Source: Eublepharis macularius | Lineage: Eukaryota; Chordata; Lepidosauria; Squamata; Eublepharidae | Direction: 5' to 3' | Assembly: GCF_028583425.1 (NCBI RefSeq) | Contig: NC_072791.1 | Location: 15,829,868-15,893,867, forward strand | Length of the DNA stretch: 64,000 bases | Shown: positions 47,230 to 58,071 of the stretch, in pieces | Numbering within the stretch: the stretch's first letter is position 1 | Layout of the letters: each line of letters starts with the position of its first letter | The notes under the pieces: generated by a model | The model's database searches: none | Told to the model about the DNA's origin: nothing | What the model saw: only the letters and a program-made list of their open reading frames with translations | Translations under genes and position numbers: made by a program

Positions 47230-47945
47230 AGCGTGTTGCCCAAATAGGAAGTCTCCTTAATTGGTTGGGGGAATTAGCATTAAAGAGACAAGCGACAGGG
47301 GGTAACTAGGAGTCTCCACCAATGTTTACAGGGATTATTCCCTTAGAAAACTCTCAAATAAGGCAGGTAGATGTTCAACAAGAAAGTTTTTTTTATTAAA
47401 GAAAATTAAAAGGCAAACATACAGAAGAGCACACACAACATGCATACAAGACTAACTAGGAAAAGCAGGGAGGAAACGGAGAGAAAGCAGTTTAAGGGAG
47501 TGCGATAATTACCAGTCTCGAAGATAGGAGGGGTCCACAGAGGCAGTAGTGAAAACAACCAGCGTTTCATGGCAGGAAGAAGAGTCTCAAATAAACTTGA
47601 GGGTGGGTGTATGGATCCAGAACACACACAGCACATGGCTGGGAAGCCCAGTTATATGGTGAAACGTTCCCTGGTGCAAGCTTGGTGTTTTGCTCTCAAA
47701 AACAATGGCTTAATGGTTTGTCTGGAGGCAGAACAATAAGTTGGGAGAGGTTTGATGGTTCCTATCTGGGATCGACTATAGGTGAAAATATTGCTTAACG
47801 GCCTGGTAAGCACTGGGTGGGAACGCTACCAGATTTGCTGAATAGCTGTGATTAGGATCAGTGGGTGAGGGGGAAATATAGCAGGGCGTTGATGGAATTA
47901 GACAAGAGTTTTCTCAGGAAACCTCATTATCTCTGTCTCTCTCCT
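47230..47945. other. Unassigned repeat-like stretch
   Basis: AT-rich left end with TTTTTTTTATTAAAG near 47387-47400 and no coding signal. It could be a non-coding end of an old element, but no paired terminal repeats were found. Confidence 0.3.
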
Positions 47946-47946
47946 A

Positions 47947-48400
47947 GGGTTGCAAGGTCCCCTTATCCTCCTGGTGGGAAGTGGGAGACCTGGCACTCAC
48001 CTTTCTTGTGGTGTTTGTGTGTGTGCGTGCATAGCGCATGCTTGCTCTCAGGCTGTGTGATGACATCACTTCTGGGAAGTGACGTCATCACATAGGGCAT
48101 CGTGCTGCCCTGCGAGTGCTCTCATGCTTCACAGCGGGCTGATTTCAGCCTATTAGGTGCCGAATCGGGCCTGTTTGGGGCCTAAATTGGCCCACTGTGA
48201 AGTGCAGGAGCTCTCCAGGGCCCTCCTGGCAGCACTCCCGTGCTCTGCAGTGGGCCAAATCATGCTAGTTTGGGGCCCAAATTGGCCCACTGCAAAGTGC
48301 AGGAGCATGCTGCACCGCCTGCGAGCATGCTCTGGCACATGCATTCTCCCGCCTCCCCCCACCCCCTGCCAGCCAGGTACCAGCCAGGACTGGTAACCCT
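47947..48400. mobile_element. Non-autonomous hAT-like element with internal duplication
   Basis: TAGGGTTGCAAGG at left and GACTGGTAACCCTA at right. Internally a roughly 110-bp unit (AAATTGGCCCACTG..AAGTGCAGGAGC) occurs twice. Holds TGATGACATCAC (48058-48069) facing GTGACGTCATCA (48079-48090). Target duplication unclear. Confidence 0.65.
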
Positions 48401-48669
48401 AGTCTCTCATGAGCGTGGAAGGGCTGTCAGTCAGTCAACCAACTCTGACTCATGTTCTAGTAGTTTTCCAGGCTCCTGCCCAGCTGGCATCTGTTCTGGT
48501 CCAGGCCGTGCCTTGGACTTATGAGGGGCATTTATGATATTCCATCCATAAAGTGCCCCCTTAGTGTGAGGAAGGGGTCTGATTGCTAACAAGCGGGCTG
48601 CAGATGATGTCGACCCAAGAAAAGGAAAGCCTTTTTTTAACCCTGCATTTATTTCAGATCTGTCGAAAA

Positions 48670-48838
48670 TGGGAAACAAAAATGTGGAGTGGAATAACCA
48701 TAACATCAAATGTGTTACTGGAGAGACCCCTAGATAAAGAGGCCTTTGCTCTCTCTGGACTGGGCTGGAGTAACCATTATACCAAATATGCTACAGAAGA
48801 AACCCCCAAGAGAACAGAGGCCTTTGCTACATGATAAT
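48670..48838. repeat. Diverged tandem pair of about 68-bp units
   Basis: Two neighbouring units share GGAGT..ACCATAACATCAAATGTG/ACCATTATACCAAATATG and GAGGCCTTTGCT endings. Confidence 0.65.
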
Positions 48839-48924
48839 TATTTGGAAATAACTTCTTTTTCCTGGGCTGCTTTAAAATGCTTCCAGAGAGCATGGAGCTA
48901 GACAGTGTGCTGTGCTTGTGATCG

Positions 48925-49142
48925 CAGGTCAAAAGAAGAACACGCAGACAACGCTGCCTTATACTAAACGGGCCCATCAGTACAGCCAGTATGGCACGTT
49001 GACAGGCCAGGCTCTCTAGGGTCTTCGGCAAGATCTTTCACACCATCGAGTGCCTGGTCCTTTTTAAGTGGAGGTGCCAGGGACTGAACCTGGGACCTTC
49101 TACATGAAAAGCAGAGGCTCTTCCACTGAGCCACAGCCCCTC
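48925..49142 (-). mobile_element. tRNA-headed SINE (MIR-like family)
   Basis: Minus-strand head at right: GGGGCTGTGGCTCAGTGGAA, B box GGTCCCAGGTTCAGTCCC; body AAAGATCTTGCCGAAGACCC. Confidence 0.8.
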
Positions 49143-49639
49143 CCTAAGAACATGGCATTTAGGTCACAGAGGTGCGGGAAACAATCTAGGGACTTTTACC
49201 CCAGCTCGGCACATTCCTTTTTGTGCCAAGCCTATCCATCTTCCTCATACCGAAAAGCAAAACGCTGCAGCAGGAACATTGTATGCTGTGAGTCGGCAGT
49301 GGAAAAGTACAGGGGAGCTGCTCAGAATACGCTGTCTATGGGATGTTCTCCGTTTCTATTCCTGAGGGGTGGAACTGCTTATAGGGAATGGGAGGGGGGG
49401 ATTGGCAGGAGAACTGCCTGGCAGAGAAATACAGGGACTAGCAGCTGCTGTGCTGGGAATGAATTTAACCCTGCAGAGATCACAGGCTAAAGATTGTTGA
49501 GTGCTCGTCTAACCTTGGAAGCCAGGGCTGTTGTCAGCAGAGGGACCTGCCCTTTCGAGTGAAGCTCAGAATCCAAGAAGTGGATTCAGGACACCACATG
49601 AAAGCCATTTCTCAATGTCCTATCTTCTGTTGCATGAAA

Positions 49640-50405
49640 ACATGAAACTGCCTTGTGCTGAGTCAGACGCATCAGGGCCGGTGTTGTCTACTCAGGCTGG
49701 CAGCCGTTCTCCAGGGTCTCAGGGGGCGGTCTTTCACATCACCTCCTACCTGATCTTTTAAACTGGGGATTGATTTCTTCATTACAATGAAGAAATCAGA
49801 AGGAGATTGAGACTCGAAAGAGCAGCTGTGAGGGAGCTAGAGAAGATCCTTAAAGGTGTCTCTCTGGGAACCAAGATCAAGATAATCCAAATGATGGTAT
49901 TCCCTGTTGCCATGTATGGATGTGAAAGTTGGATGGTGAAGAAGGCTGACAGGAAGAAAATGGATTCATTTGAAATGTGGTGCTGGAGGAGAGTTTTGCA
50001 GATACCATGGACGGCTAAAAAGACAAATAAGTGGGTTCTAGATCTAATCAAGCCGGAATTCTCCCTAGAAGCTAAAATGACAAAACTGAGGCTACCATAC
50101 TTTGCTCACATCATGAGAAGACAAGGTTCTATGGAAATGTCAATAATGCTAGGAAAAGTGGGAGGCAGTAGGAAAAGAGGAAGACCTAAAACGAGATGGC
50201 TTGACTCAATAAAAGAAGCCACATCCTCGAGTTTGCAGGGTCTGAGCAAGTCTGTTAATGATAGGACATTTTGGAGGTCTGTCACTTATAGGATCACCTT
50301 AGGTTAGAGGCAACTTGACAGCACATAACACACACACACTGGGGATTGAATCTGGGACCTTCTGCCAGCCAAGCAGATGCCCTACTCCCCAAAGGACTCG
50401 TGCTA
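49640..50405 (-). mobile_element. tRNA-headed SINE split by BovB
   Basis: Body at 49640-49773 (CTGCCTTGTGCTGAGTCAGA, CTCCAGGGTCTCAGG), head at 50350-50405 (ATCTGGGACCTTCTGCCAGC). The BovB insertion repeats 12 bp of it. Confidence 0.85.
49774..50337 (+). mobile_element. BovB/RTE LINE, ORF2 C terminus
   Basis: Flanked by ACTGGGGATTGA at 49762-49773 and 50338-50349. An open frame to 50307 encodes RAAVRELEKILKGVSLGTKI, VFPVAMYGCESWMVKKADR, FEMWCWRRVLQIPWTAKKT and GRPKTRWLDSIKEATSSS, the classic BovB RT/C-terminal region. 3' end CAACTTGACAGCACATAACA. A 5'-truncated but little-decayed copy. Confidence 0.95.
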
Positions 50406-50465
50406 TGAGGTCGTCTCCTGTCCAGGCCCAGTCTAACTGGGGTTCATCATTAAATGCTTTCAGAC

Positions 50466-50693
50466 TATGGTTGCCAGCTCCAACTTGGGAAATTCCTGGA
50501 GATCTGGGGGGTAAAACCTGGAGAAACCTGGAGAAAGTGGGGTTTGGGGAGCAAAAGAACGTTGGCATGGCATCATTCCATAGATTCTACCCCCAAAGTA
50601 GCCATTTTCTCCAGATGAACTGATCTCTGTGGTTTGGAGACCAGTTGTAATTCTGGGAGATCTCCAGCCACTACCTGGAGGATGGCAACCCTA
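50466..50693. mobile_element. Non-autonomous hAT (TAGGGTTGCCA family)
   Basis: Exact duplication TTTCAGAC at 50458-50465 and 50694-50701; ends TATGGTTGCCA and TGGCAACCCTA. Contains a small internal repeat of GGAGAAACCT. Confidence 0.94.
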
Positions 50694-50701
50694 TTTCAGA
50701 C

Positions 50702-51858
50702 CTATAGGATTGGGGTGAGGCAAGAAGGCAGCAGAAAGGAGGGAACAGGGCCAATAAAGTCAGGTAGCAGCCCTATTGTTATTGCAGATCCTGAGGCATA
50801 AACTCTGAAGATCCTCAGGAAAGACATGTTTATTTGCTCTTCAGAGGAGGTAAGCTGCCCCTCCTTTCCTGGCCAGTCAGAAGAAAAACTGGTAACGGTG
50901 CCTTTGGGCAAGTGACTAATTATCTCCATTCTCCACCCGTGAAATAAGAACATTATTTTTTTCTCTCTTGGTGTACTTTGAGCCAGAGCTTAGAGCTAAC
51001 GTGCTACCTTCTCCTGGGTGTTGGGAAGCAAGACAAGAGGCGAGGCTCAGAGCTGCAACCAAGTCTGAGACTTTCTTGAGCCTTGCTCAAATGCACAAGA
51101 ATTCTCTTAAGCATGTACAGAGTGCCTTTCCCCTCAGCATTAGCAAGAAGCGGGAATTGTGACACCGGGAATTAGGATTGTGGATGGCTGTGCGTCTCAT
51201 AGTCAGCAATTGTCAGAGTCAGTAAGGTGCAGGAGTTACAGCCTTGAGGACAAAGGATTGTTTTCTCACTACAGATGCTAATTTTCTGCATTTCTGCCCC
51301 TGCTCTAATCAGACTAATTACAATTTCACATTGTATCTCCACATCCTATCTTATTTCTTTGCAATACCCCTCCCACCTTCTCACTGGGATAAAAAGATCT
51401 CCATTCTTACACATATCTGATAAGGGGGGGGGGCTTCCTCTCAAAATCTTGTTGGTCTTTCAGGTGCTACCGGACTCAAATCTTGCTAATCCTGCGTGGG
51501 GAGACCGGTGTTCAAATTTGTACTTATACAACCACACAGGTTGTTATGATAATATAAGGAGGAAGCTCTGTGTGGAGAACTCCCTGAAGGAAAGGTGAGA
51601 ATATGCAAATGTCATGACAAATATTAATCAATATTATGAGCTACCACCACAGACTGAACTTTTCTTCTGCCTTGTCCTCAGCACAATGCACCTTAGCTGA
51701 GAAAGTTCACGGGTCTGTGGCCTGATTTACACATTACATAATACACATAGTATAGCTTGGAGTTCCCACTCTGTGGAACAGGTGTCATTTGTGTGTTCTC
51801 AGTTCCCATGTGTGTAGTGCTCAATCTGCCATGTTTAAAGAAATCAACAGGAGTGTTA
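50702..51858. other. Intergenic stretch without recognised gene
   Basis: A tail of the 22701 repeat family at 51440-51490 (AATCTTGTTGGTCTTTCAGG). Otherwise unassigned. Confidence 0.4.
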
Positions 51859-51866
51859 CACAGAGG

Positions 51867-52507
51867 CAGGGCTTTTTTCCAGCATCTCTTGAAAATGGTC
51901 ACATGGCCGGTGGACCCGTCCCCTGATCTCCAGACAGAGGGGAGTTTAGCTCACCCTCTGCGCAGCAGCTCGGAGGGCGATCTAAACACCCCTCTGTCTG
52001 GAGATCAGGGGGCGAGGCCACCGGCCATGTGACCATTTTCGCTGAGGGCGATTTAAACTTTAAAGTTTAAACTTTAAAGTTACTGAGGGCAATTTAAACT
52101 TTAAAAAACTCCCCCCTTGTTCCAGCTGACCCAAAGTGATGTCATTGCGCGGTCTAGGGTTACCAGCCTCCAGGTAGTGGCTGGAGATCTCCTGGAATTA
52201 CAACCTGTCTCCAGGCCACAAAGATCAGTTCACCTGGAGAAAATGGCTACTTTTGGGGGTGGACTGTATGGAATTATGCCATGCCAAAGCCCTTTCCCTC
52301 CTCAAACCCCATTTTCTCCAGGTTTCACCCTTGAGATCTCCAAGAATTCCCCAACTTGGAGCTGGCAACCCTAGCACAGTCCCAGGAACGTGCGCGCACT
52401 TTGCGCATGCGTACGTGGTACCAGGGGCACTACCTCCCGCCAGGAGTTGCCCCCGTGCTGGCAACCCACTGAGTTCCACCACCTCTTTTCCCAGAAAAAA
52501 AGCCCTG
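51867..52507. mobile_element. Composite hAT: CAGGGCTTTTTT element carrying a TAGGGTT element
   Basis: Outer ends CAGGGCTTTTTT and AAAAAAAGCCCTG, flanks CACAGAGG (51859-51866) and CATGGAGG (52508-52515), six of eight matching. Inside, 52155-52373 is a second hAT (TAGGGTTACCA to TGGCAACCCTA) with flanks GCGCGGTC and GCACAGTC, whose two differences are CpG-decay-like. A palindromic AAACTTTAAAGTTTAAACTT tract lies at about 52057-52080. Confidence 0.85.
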
Positions 52508-53029
52508 CATGGAGGGCATAGACGTAGCCATGGAGGAAAAGGCTTCCTGCTTAGAAACCAGGACTTCCAGGCAGGTCTAGCCTGCCTCTCTCTCATTTTA
52601 CAAAATGGTGCCCTGGACTGTTCTGAAGAGGAATGAGAATGTCATTTGCTTCAAAGCCAAATAGCTAGATTGCAATTCCCAAGAAGCACAAACAGGTGAT
52701 GGGGATATCTTTCTTTATCTGCACTATCTCTATCTCTTTAAAATAAAATCTTTTTAAGGATCTCCTTTTCTGAAGCTCTGCCGCCTCCATAATGCTGGGG
52801 CCAGCCCTGTTTCCAAATCCGCTTCTCTTCTTGTCCTTGATAGATATGCAGCATCGTTGCCAAACCCCTGAAATATCTCAGGCAGCTTGTGTAATAGCAA
52901 TGGCAGACACAATGTGCACAATGCTATTGTCAAAAAAAGGTCACAGAGTACAAGCAAAGAAATGGGCAGGCCTCAGAGTTGGCCTGGCAGTGTTAGATAC
53001 AGCTAAATCACCAGCAATCCTATTTAGTC

Positions 53030-53470
53030 ATACCCCTATTTAGTTATACCCCACCTTTCTTTCCAATGGGGATGCAAAGTGGCTCAACGTCATCGTTCTC
53101 TCCTCTATTTATCTTCACGACGACCCTGGGAGGTAGGTTTGGCTGAGACAGCGTAACTAGCCCAAGGTCAACCAAACAAGTTTCACAGCTAAGCTGGGTC
53201 TAGGGTTGCCAGCCTCCAGGTAGTGGCTGGAGATCTCCCGGAATTACAACTGGTCTCCAGGTCACAGAGATCAGTTCACCTGGAGAATATGTCTACTTTG
53301 GGGGGTGGACTTTATGGAACTATGCCATGCTAAGGTTCTTTCGCTCCCCAAACCCCACTTTCTCCAGGTTTCACCACTCAGATCTCCAGGAATTTCCCAG
53401 CTTGGAGCTGGCAACCCTAGCTGGGTCTCCCAGATATTAGTCTGACAATCTAACCACTATGCCTCTCTGT
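53030..53470 (-). mobile_element. tRNA-derived SINE interrupted by hAT
   Basis: Tail and body at 53030-53200, head at 53428-53470 (GTCTGACAATCTAACCACTA). Confidence 0.85.
53201..53419. mobile_element. Non-autonomous hAT (TAGGGTTGCCA family), nested in SINE
   Basis: Exact duplication GCTGGGTC at 53193-53200 and 53420-53427; complete termini TAGGGTTGCCA and TGGCAACCCTA. Confidence 0.96.
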
Positions 53471-53595
53471 TAAAAAAGATTGCCTGTTGCAAGGATATGC
53501 CAAAAAGCTGGGTAGATTTTTTTTGCTAAATAAATAAGTCATAGGATGTGACACTGGAGTCCTTTCCTTGCAACATATACATATATTCCACATTT

Positions 53596-53770
53596 TGGAG
53601 AGCAGGGTCGGCCTGGGTCAATAATTGGATGGGAGACCTCCAACGAAGACCAGGGTTGCAGGGGCAGGCAATGGTAAACCACCTCTGTGAGTTTCTTGCC
53701 ATGAACCCTGCCCCGGGGGGGGGGGCGTCGCCATAAATCAGCTATGACTTGAGGGCACTATCCACCACCA
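53596..53770 (+). mobile_element. 5S-rRNA-derived SINE, plus strand
   Basis: AGCAGGGTCGGCCTGGGTCA, TTGGATGGGAGACCTCCAAC (the 5S C-box side), then GGCAATGGTAAACCACCTC and the GACTTGAGGGCACTATCCAC tail. 5S head truncated at its 5' end. Confidence 0.9.
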
Positions 53771-53799
53771 GAAAAAAAAATTAGACTTTCTTCTGAGTT

Positions 53800-54360
53800 A
53801 GTGCAATGTACTGGTTGGAGTGCTAGACTAAGATCCAAGAAACTCATGTTCGAATCCCTTGAATCCCTGAGTGAATACACTCGCCTACCTCACAGGGTTG
53901 TTGTGAAAAAAAACAGAGGTGAAGTCTCAGGTAGGTGGTCTTGTTGGTCTAATGTACAACAGCAGGATTTGAGTCCTGTGGTGTCTTTGAGATCAACAAG
54001 ATTTTCAGGGTAGACGCTTCAGAGAACTCCCTTCAGGTGTTTGAAAATCTTGTAGGTCTCTAAGGTGCTACTGGACTGAAGAATGGTGTTGTAAGCCGGT
54101 TTGGGTTCTACACTGGGGAGAAAGGCAGAGTAAATTAGGGTTGCCAGCTCCGGTTTGGGAATTTCCTGGAGATTAAGAGATGGAGCCAGGGAAGGGCAGG
54201 GTTTGAGAAGGAGAGGGACCTCAGCAGTAATGCCATAGAGCCCACCCTCCACAGCAGCCATTTTCTCTGTGGTCTGGAGCTAAGTTGTAATTCCAGGAGA
54301 TCTCCAGGTCCCGACTCCCACCTGGAGGTTGGCACCCGAAATGAAGAGTAAATAAATAAT
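53800..54360. mobile_element. tRNA SINE with 22701-family repeat and hAT inside
   Basis: SINE (+) 53800-53925 and 54086-54135; a 22701-family fragment in between (53935-54085); hAT copy at 54136 to about 54344 with GAGTAAAT on both sides. Confidence 0.7.
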
Positions 54361-54518
54361 GCCCCTGCAAAGCCTTGGGGAGTGTGCACTTAAATCTTTG
54401 TTTCAAAGGGGGCATTTTGGAAAGCACAGCAAGCTGCTCCGGCCGGAATAACAAATCTCTTCCAATGCAAAGCTGCTAAACCATCAGGAGTCCGGACGTT
54501 TCAACCAACGGCTGCATT

Positions 54519-54616
54519 GCATGATGGGACTTGTAGTCTTTAGCCGGGGCACCAGCCGTTGTATTCAAAGGCGAGGGAACGGTTGCTAGGACGCCGTCAG
54601 TAAACAGCGCTTCATC
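54519..54616 (+). promoter_or_regulatory. PPP1R36: Promoter/5' UTR of PPP1R36-like gene with ZNF143-like and RFX-like motifs
   Basis: GCATGATGGGACTTGTAGT at 54519-54537 is the reverse complement of the ZNF143/Staf promoter element (ACTACAAnTCCCAnnATGC type). GTTGCTAGGAC at 54582-54592 resembles an RFX X-box half-site. No TATA box is seen. ZNF143 sites mark TATA-less promoters, and RFX factors drive ciliary and testis genes; that this gene is so controlled is inference. The transcription start is not defined. Confidence 0.6.
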
Positions 54617-54664
54617 ATGGCGCAGTACATTTTTCTGGAATTGCCCAAGGGGCCTCCGGTTCCC
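54617..54664 (+). CDS. PPP1R36: PPP1R36-like, coding exon 1
   Basis: ATG at 54617 opens 16 codons (MAQYIFLELPKGPPVP) and meets a consensus donor, CCC|GTAAGT, at 54665, leaving phase 0. It follows a promoter-like stretch and starts a run of four exons whose phases agree, which is the main reason to believe it. PPP1R36 encodes a protein phosphatase 1 regulatory subunit linked in the literature to autophagy during spermatogenesis. The gene name rests mainly on position (downstream of HSPA2, same strand, as in human) and on the tryptophan-rich start of exon 2; I could not align it to a reference. Confidence 0.72.
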
Positions 54665-54786
54665 GTAAGTCTCTATTGCTGGAAGTGCAGTGGCAATAAA
54701 GGCTTAGCTTAAGAGCGGCTGCTCTTTTGCAGCGGCGAGGGTATGCCTCTGTCGGCCAGGAAAAGGCGGGTGGAGGGGTTGCCCCA

Positions 54787-55270
54787 GGGCTTGCCAACTC
54801 AAGGTTGGGGCACTCCGGGAGACTTGGGGGTGGAGGGGGGATCTAAGTAGGGCATAATGCCATATAGTCCACCTGCCAAAGCAACCATAGGTAATGCACA
54901 GAAATGAACCCATATAATAATGCTATAGACGGTGCACTCCAAATAGGGTTGCCAGCTCCAGGTTGGAAAATTCCTGGAGATTTTTGGGGGCGGGGCCTGA
55001 AGAGGGTGGGGTTTGAGGAGGGGAAGGGCCTCAGTGGGGTATAATTCCATAGAGTTCACCCTTTAAAGCAGCCGTTTTCTCCAGGGGAACTGCTCTCTGT
55101 TGCCTGGAGATCAGTTGTAATTCCGGGAGATCTCCAGCTGTCACCTGGAGGCTGGCAAGCCTAACTCCAAAGCGACCATTTTCTCCAGGGGGAGCTGATG
55201 TCTGGGGCTTGGAGATGTTGTAATTCCAGGAGATCTCCAGGCCCCACCTGGAGGATGGCAACCCTAGCAC
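54787..55270. mobile_element. PPP1R36: Nested TAGGGTT-family hAT copies in intron 1
   Basis: Inner copy 54944-55163 with exact duplication ACTCCAAA (54936-54943 and 55164-55171). It lies inside an older copy whose halves are 54787-54943 and 55164-55266. Confidence 0.88.
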
Positions 55271-55483
55271 TTGGAAGTAACGAATTTTATTTTTCTGGCG
55301 GATGATGTGGAAGATTTTCGTGAATTAAATGTCATTGGGTGGACACAGCCGACTTGGGCTTATCCATGCAAGAATTTTTTTTTAATTACAGTTTATTTGG
55401 GACCACTTGCTGTTGTTACTAATAATATTATAATAGTATATTACACCATCCCTGTGCATGGTGCTTTACAGAACACAAATTAG

Positions 55484-55967
55484 GGTTGCCAAATCTGGCT
55501 TGGGAATAGAGTTGCCAACCTCCAGGTGGGGCCTAGAGATCTCCTGGAATTACAACTGAATTCCAGACAACAGAGATCAGTTCCCTGGGGGAAATGGCTG
55601 CTTTGTAGGAGGCTGGTATTATATGCATTATCTATAGCATTATTTATGGGTTTATTATCTATGCATTAGCTACCTATTATACCCCACTGAGGCCCCTCAC
55701 CTCCCGAAATCTCTCTCCGGGCTTTACTCGCCCCAAATCTCCAGAAATTTCCCAGCTTGGAGTTGGCAACCCTACTTTGGAACTTTCTGGAGATTTGGGA
55801 GCATAGCCTGTGGATGGCAGGGTTTGGCGAGCAGCGGAGAATAATGCTAGAGAGCCCCCCCCCTTCCAAAGCAGCCATTTTCTCCACAGGAACTGATCTC
55901 TGTTGTCTGGAGATCAGTTGTAGTCCTGGGAGATCTCCAGGACCCACCTGGAGGCTGGCAACCTAAT
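55484..55967. mobile_element. PPP1R36: Nested TAGGGTT-family hAT copies in intron 1
   Basis: Outer copy starts TAGGGTTGCCAAATCTGGC; the inner copy (about 55509-55774) has flanks CTTGGGAA and CTTTGGAA (7 of 8). Confidence 0.85.
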
Positions 55968-56210
55968 AGGTTCTCTGTTTGACATATGGAGGGCAAGTAA
56001 AAAGGGAGGGAAGGAGAGGCAAGGCAGAGTTAAGCTGGGGATGAACAGGCATTCCTTCCAGTTATGAGTCTAGGCTTAATTTTTTGTGGGAGTGCGTGCC
56101 AAAAATTTCATGGAAAGGGAATTTTTGAGGAGGGGTTTGAAGAAAGTAAGACAACCAAATGACACCAGAAATGTTGTTCTAAAACACTTGAAAAATAGGT
56201 GGTTTGAAAT

Positions 56211-57010
56211 ATACAATCACAACCTCCTGGTTGCCAATCAAAACATTTGGAAATACACAACCCAAAAATCCCAAGTGACAAGAAAGTCTGAAATCAGCAA
56301 GCGTATCTAGTGAGATTTACTTAATGCGTAACCTGCAAAATAGCTTCAAATAATTTCAAATAATATACAGGTAAACAGGGTTCATACATGAGAAATACAA
56401 TATGAAGAACAAGAGCAAACAATGTTACATGTGCACAATGGCAGGGTCAAAATAAAGTCTACTATACAATAAATCCAAGTGGTGGTTCCAGTGGTAATGA
56501 AGGGCAGGGTTCTTCCACAGTCACAAAGGACTGGGTCTCCTCCTCTGCGCTACGGGTTTCAGCCAGCAGGATTTCCAATACCCGTTTTGTTGGTCAATTC
56601 ATCAGGCTAATATTCCAACTGGATAGTCGCCACACAGTTCATAATCTTACTTGACCCAAATCTTCATCAATCAATCATCAATTACCCTGTTTATTGATGG
56701 TTGTTGTGGGTTTTCCGGGCTGTATTGCCGTGGTCTTGGCATTGTAGTTCCTGACGTTTCGCCAGCAGCTGTGGCTGGCATCTTCAGAGGTGTAGCACCA
56801 ATTTTCCGGCAATACAGCCCGGAAAACCCACAACAACCATCGTTCTCCGGCCGTGAAAGCCTTCGACAATACCTGTATATTATTTGAAATTATTTGAAGC
56901 TATTTTGCAGGTTACGCATTAAGTAAATCTCACTAGATACGCTTGCTGATTTCAGACTTTCTTGTCACTTGGGATTTTTTGGTTGTGTATTTCCTTGTCT
57001 AGACCCAGTG
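56211..57010. mobile_element. PPP1R36: Long inverted repeat with nested hairpin repeat in intron 1
   Basis: Outer arms of about 120 bp, 56255-56372 and 56870-56990, are near-exact reverse complements (AAATCTCACTAGATACGCTT / AAGCGTATCTAGTGAGATTT). Inside, 56700-56850 is a known amniote repeat type with its own inverted ends (GTTGTGGGTTTTCCGGGCTG) and a hammerhead-like core at 56752-56790. A TCATCAGG motif is at 56598-56605. Confidence 0.75.
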
Positions 57011-57336
57011 AGCCCATTTTTGTCTTTTGCAATCAAAACATTTGAGCAATAAATCATCCTAGTCCTATTACATTGCTTATTATATCATTTTTGCTATTTG
57101 ATTACACCAGGAGTCCCCAATGTGTTGCCCATGGGTGCTTTGGTACTCACCGACACCTTTCTTGACACCCATCAAGTGGTTTAGGCAGTGGGTGGGGCTG
57201 GATCCAGCAGGCTTCCGATGGGCTATGTAGATTAAAATAAGGTTGTTTTAGTGGCAACTGCCACCACAGCTTTTTGTTTTATTCTGTCTTACCCCTATTT
57301 CCTAGTTTATTTCTTAATTACCACTCGTCTTCCTGC

Positions 57337-57548
57337 TAGGGTTGACAGCCTCCAGGTAGTGGCTGGCGATCTTCCGGAATTACAACTGATCTCCAGGTGA
57401 TAGAGATCAGTTCCCCTAGAGAAAATGGCTGGTTTGGAGTGTGGAATCTTTGGCCATTCTGAGGCCCCTCCACTCCCCAAACCCTGCCCTCTCCAGGCTC
57501 CACCCCCCGAATCTCCAGGAATTTCCCAAACTGGACCTGGCCACCCTA
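57337..57548. mobile_element. PPP1R36: Non-autonomous hAT (TAGGGTT family) in intron 1
   Basis: TAGGGTTGACA to TGGCCACCCTA; flanks CTTCCTGC and CTCCCTGG (6 of 8). Confidence 0.85.
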
Positions 57549-57777
57549 CTCCCTGGGCTTGGGCTTCCTCTGTGTATGTGGCTGCATCTCTGATGGCGGC
57601 CATTTGGTGGTTGGCTCCACCTCCAGCGGCTGCCATTTTGTAATTGCTTCCATTCTTCTGTGTTGGAATTCAAAAGGTGCCCACAAGCATGAAAAGGCTG
57701 GGGACCTCTGTTTTACACTGTGTAAATCCTCCTTTAGTCTCATTGAGCAAGCCAGAGTATAAATAAAGTGATGCTTT

Positions 57778-57960
57778 GCCTACAGGGGGTCCCAGGTTCA
57801 ATCTCGGACATCTGAAAAGGCGTTTCGGGGAACTGGTGAAAGACCTTTCTCTGTCTGAGGCTCTGGAGAGCTGTTGCTGTTGAAAGCAGACAGCACTATC
57901 ACAGTTGACTGCTGGCCCGACCCAGTTAAAAGGCAGCATCATTTATTGTGCCACGGGGAC
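57778..57960 (+). mobile_element. tRNA-headed SINE (MIR-like), 5'-truncated
   Basis: GGGTCCCAGGTTCAATCTC B box, GAAAGACCTTTCTCTGTCTG and CTCTGGAGAGCTGTTGC body. Confidence 0.75.
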
Positions 57961-58071
57961 GGGGTTCTCTCAGCCAACACCAGATACTTCTGATCTCTCG
58001 ATCTGCAAATCTAATATGGAAGCTGTAGGCTTAAATCAATATCTTAAAAACTGTCTTTTCAACAATTGCAG

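Noticed and set aside
47230-47945. Possible LTR-type end
   Set aside because: Only a poly(A)-like signal and composition suggest it; no paired terminal repeats or target duplication found.
56559-56610. Further hammerhead-like motif (CTGATGA on the minus strand)
   Set aside because: The core is present, but the spacing to GAAA is too long and helix II does not pair well.
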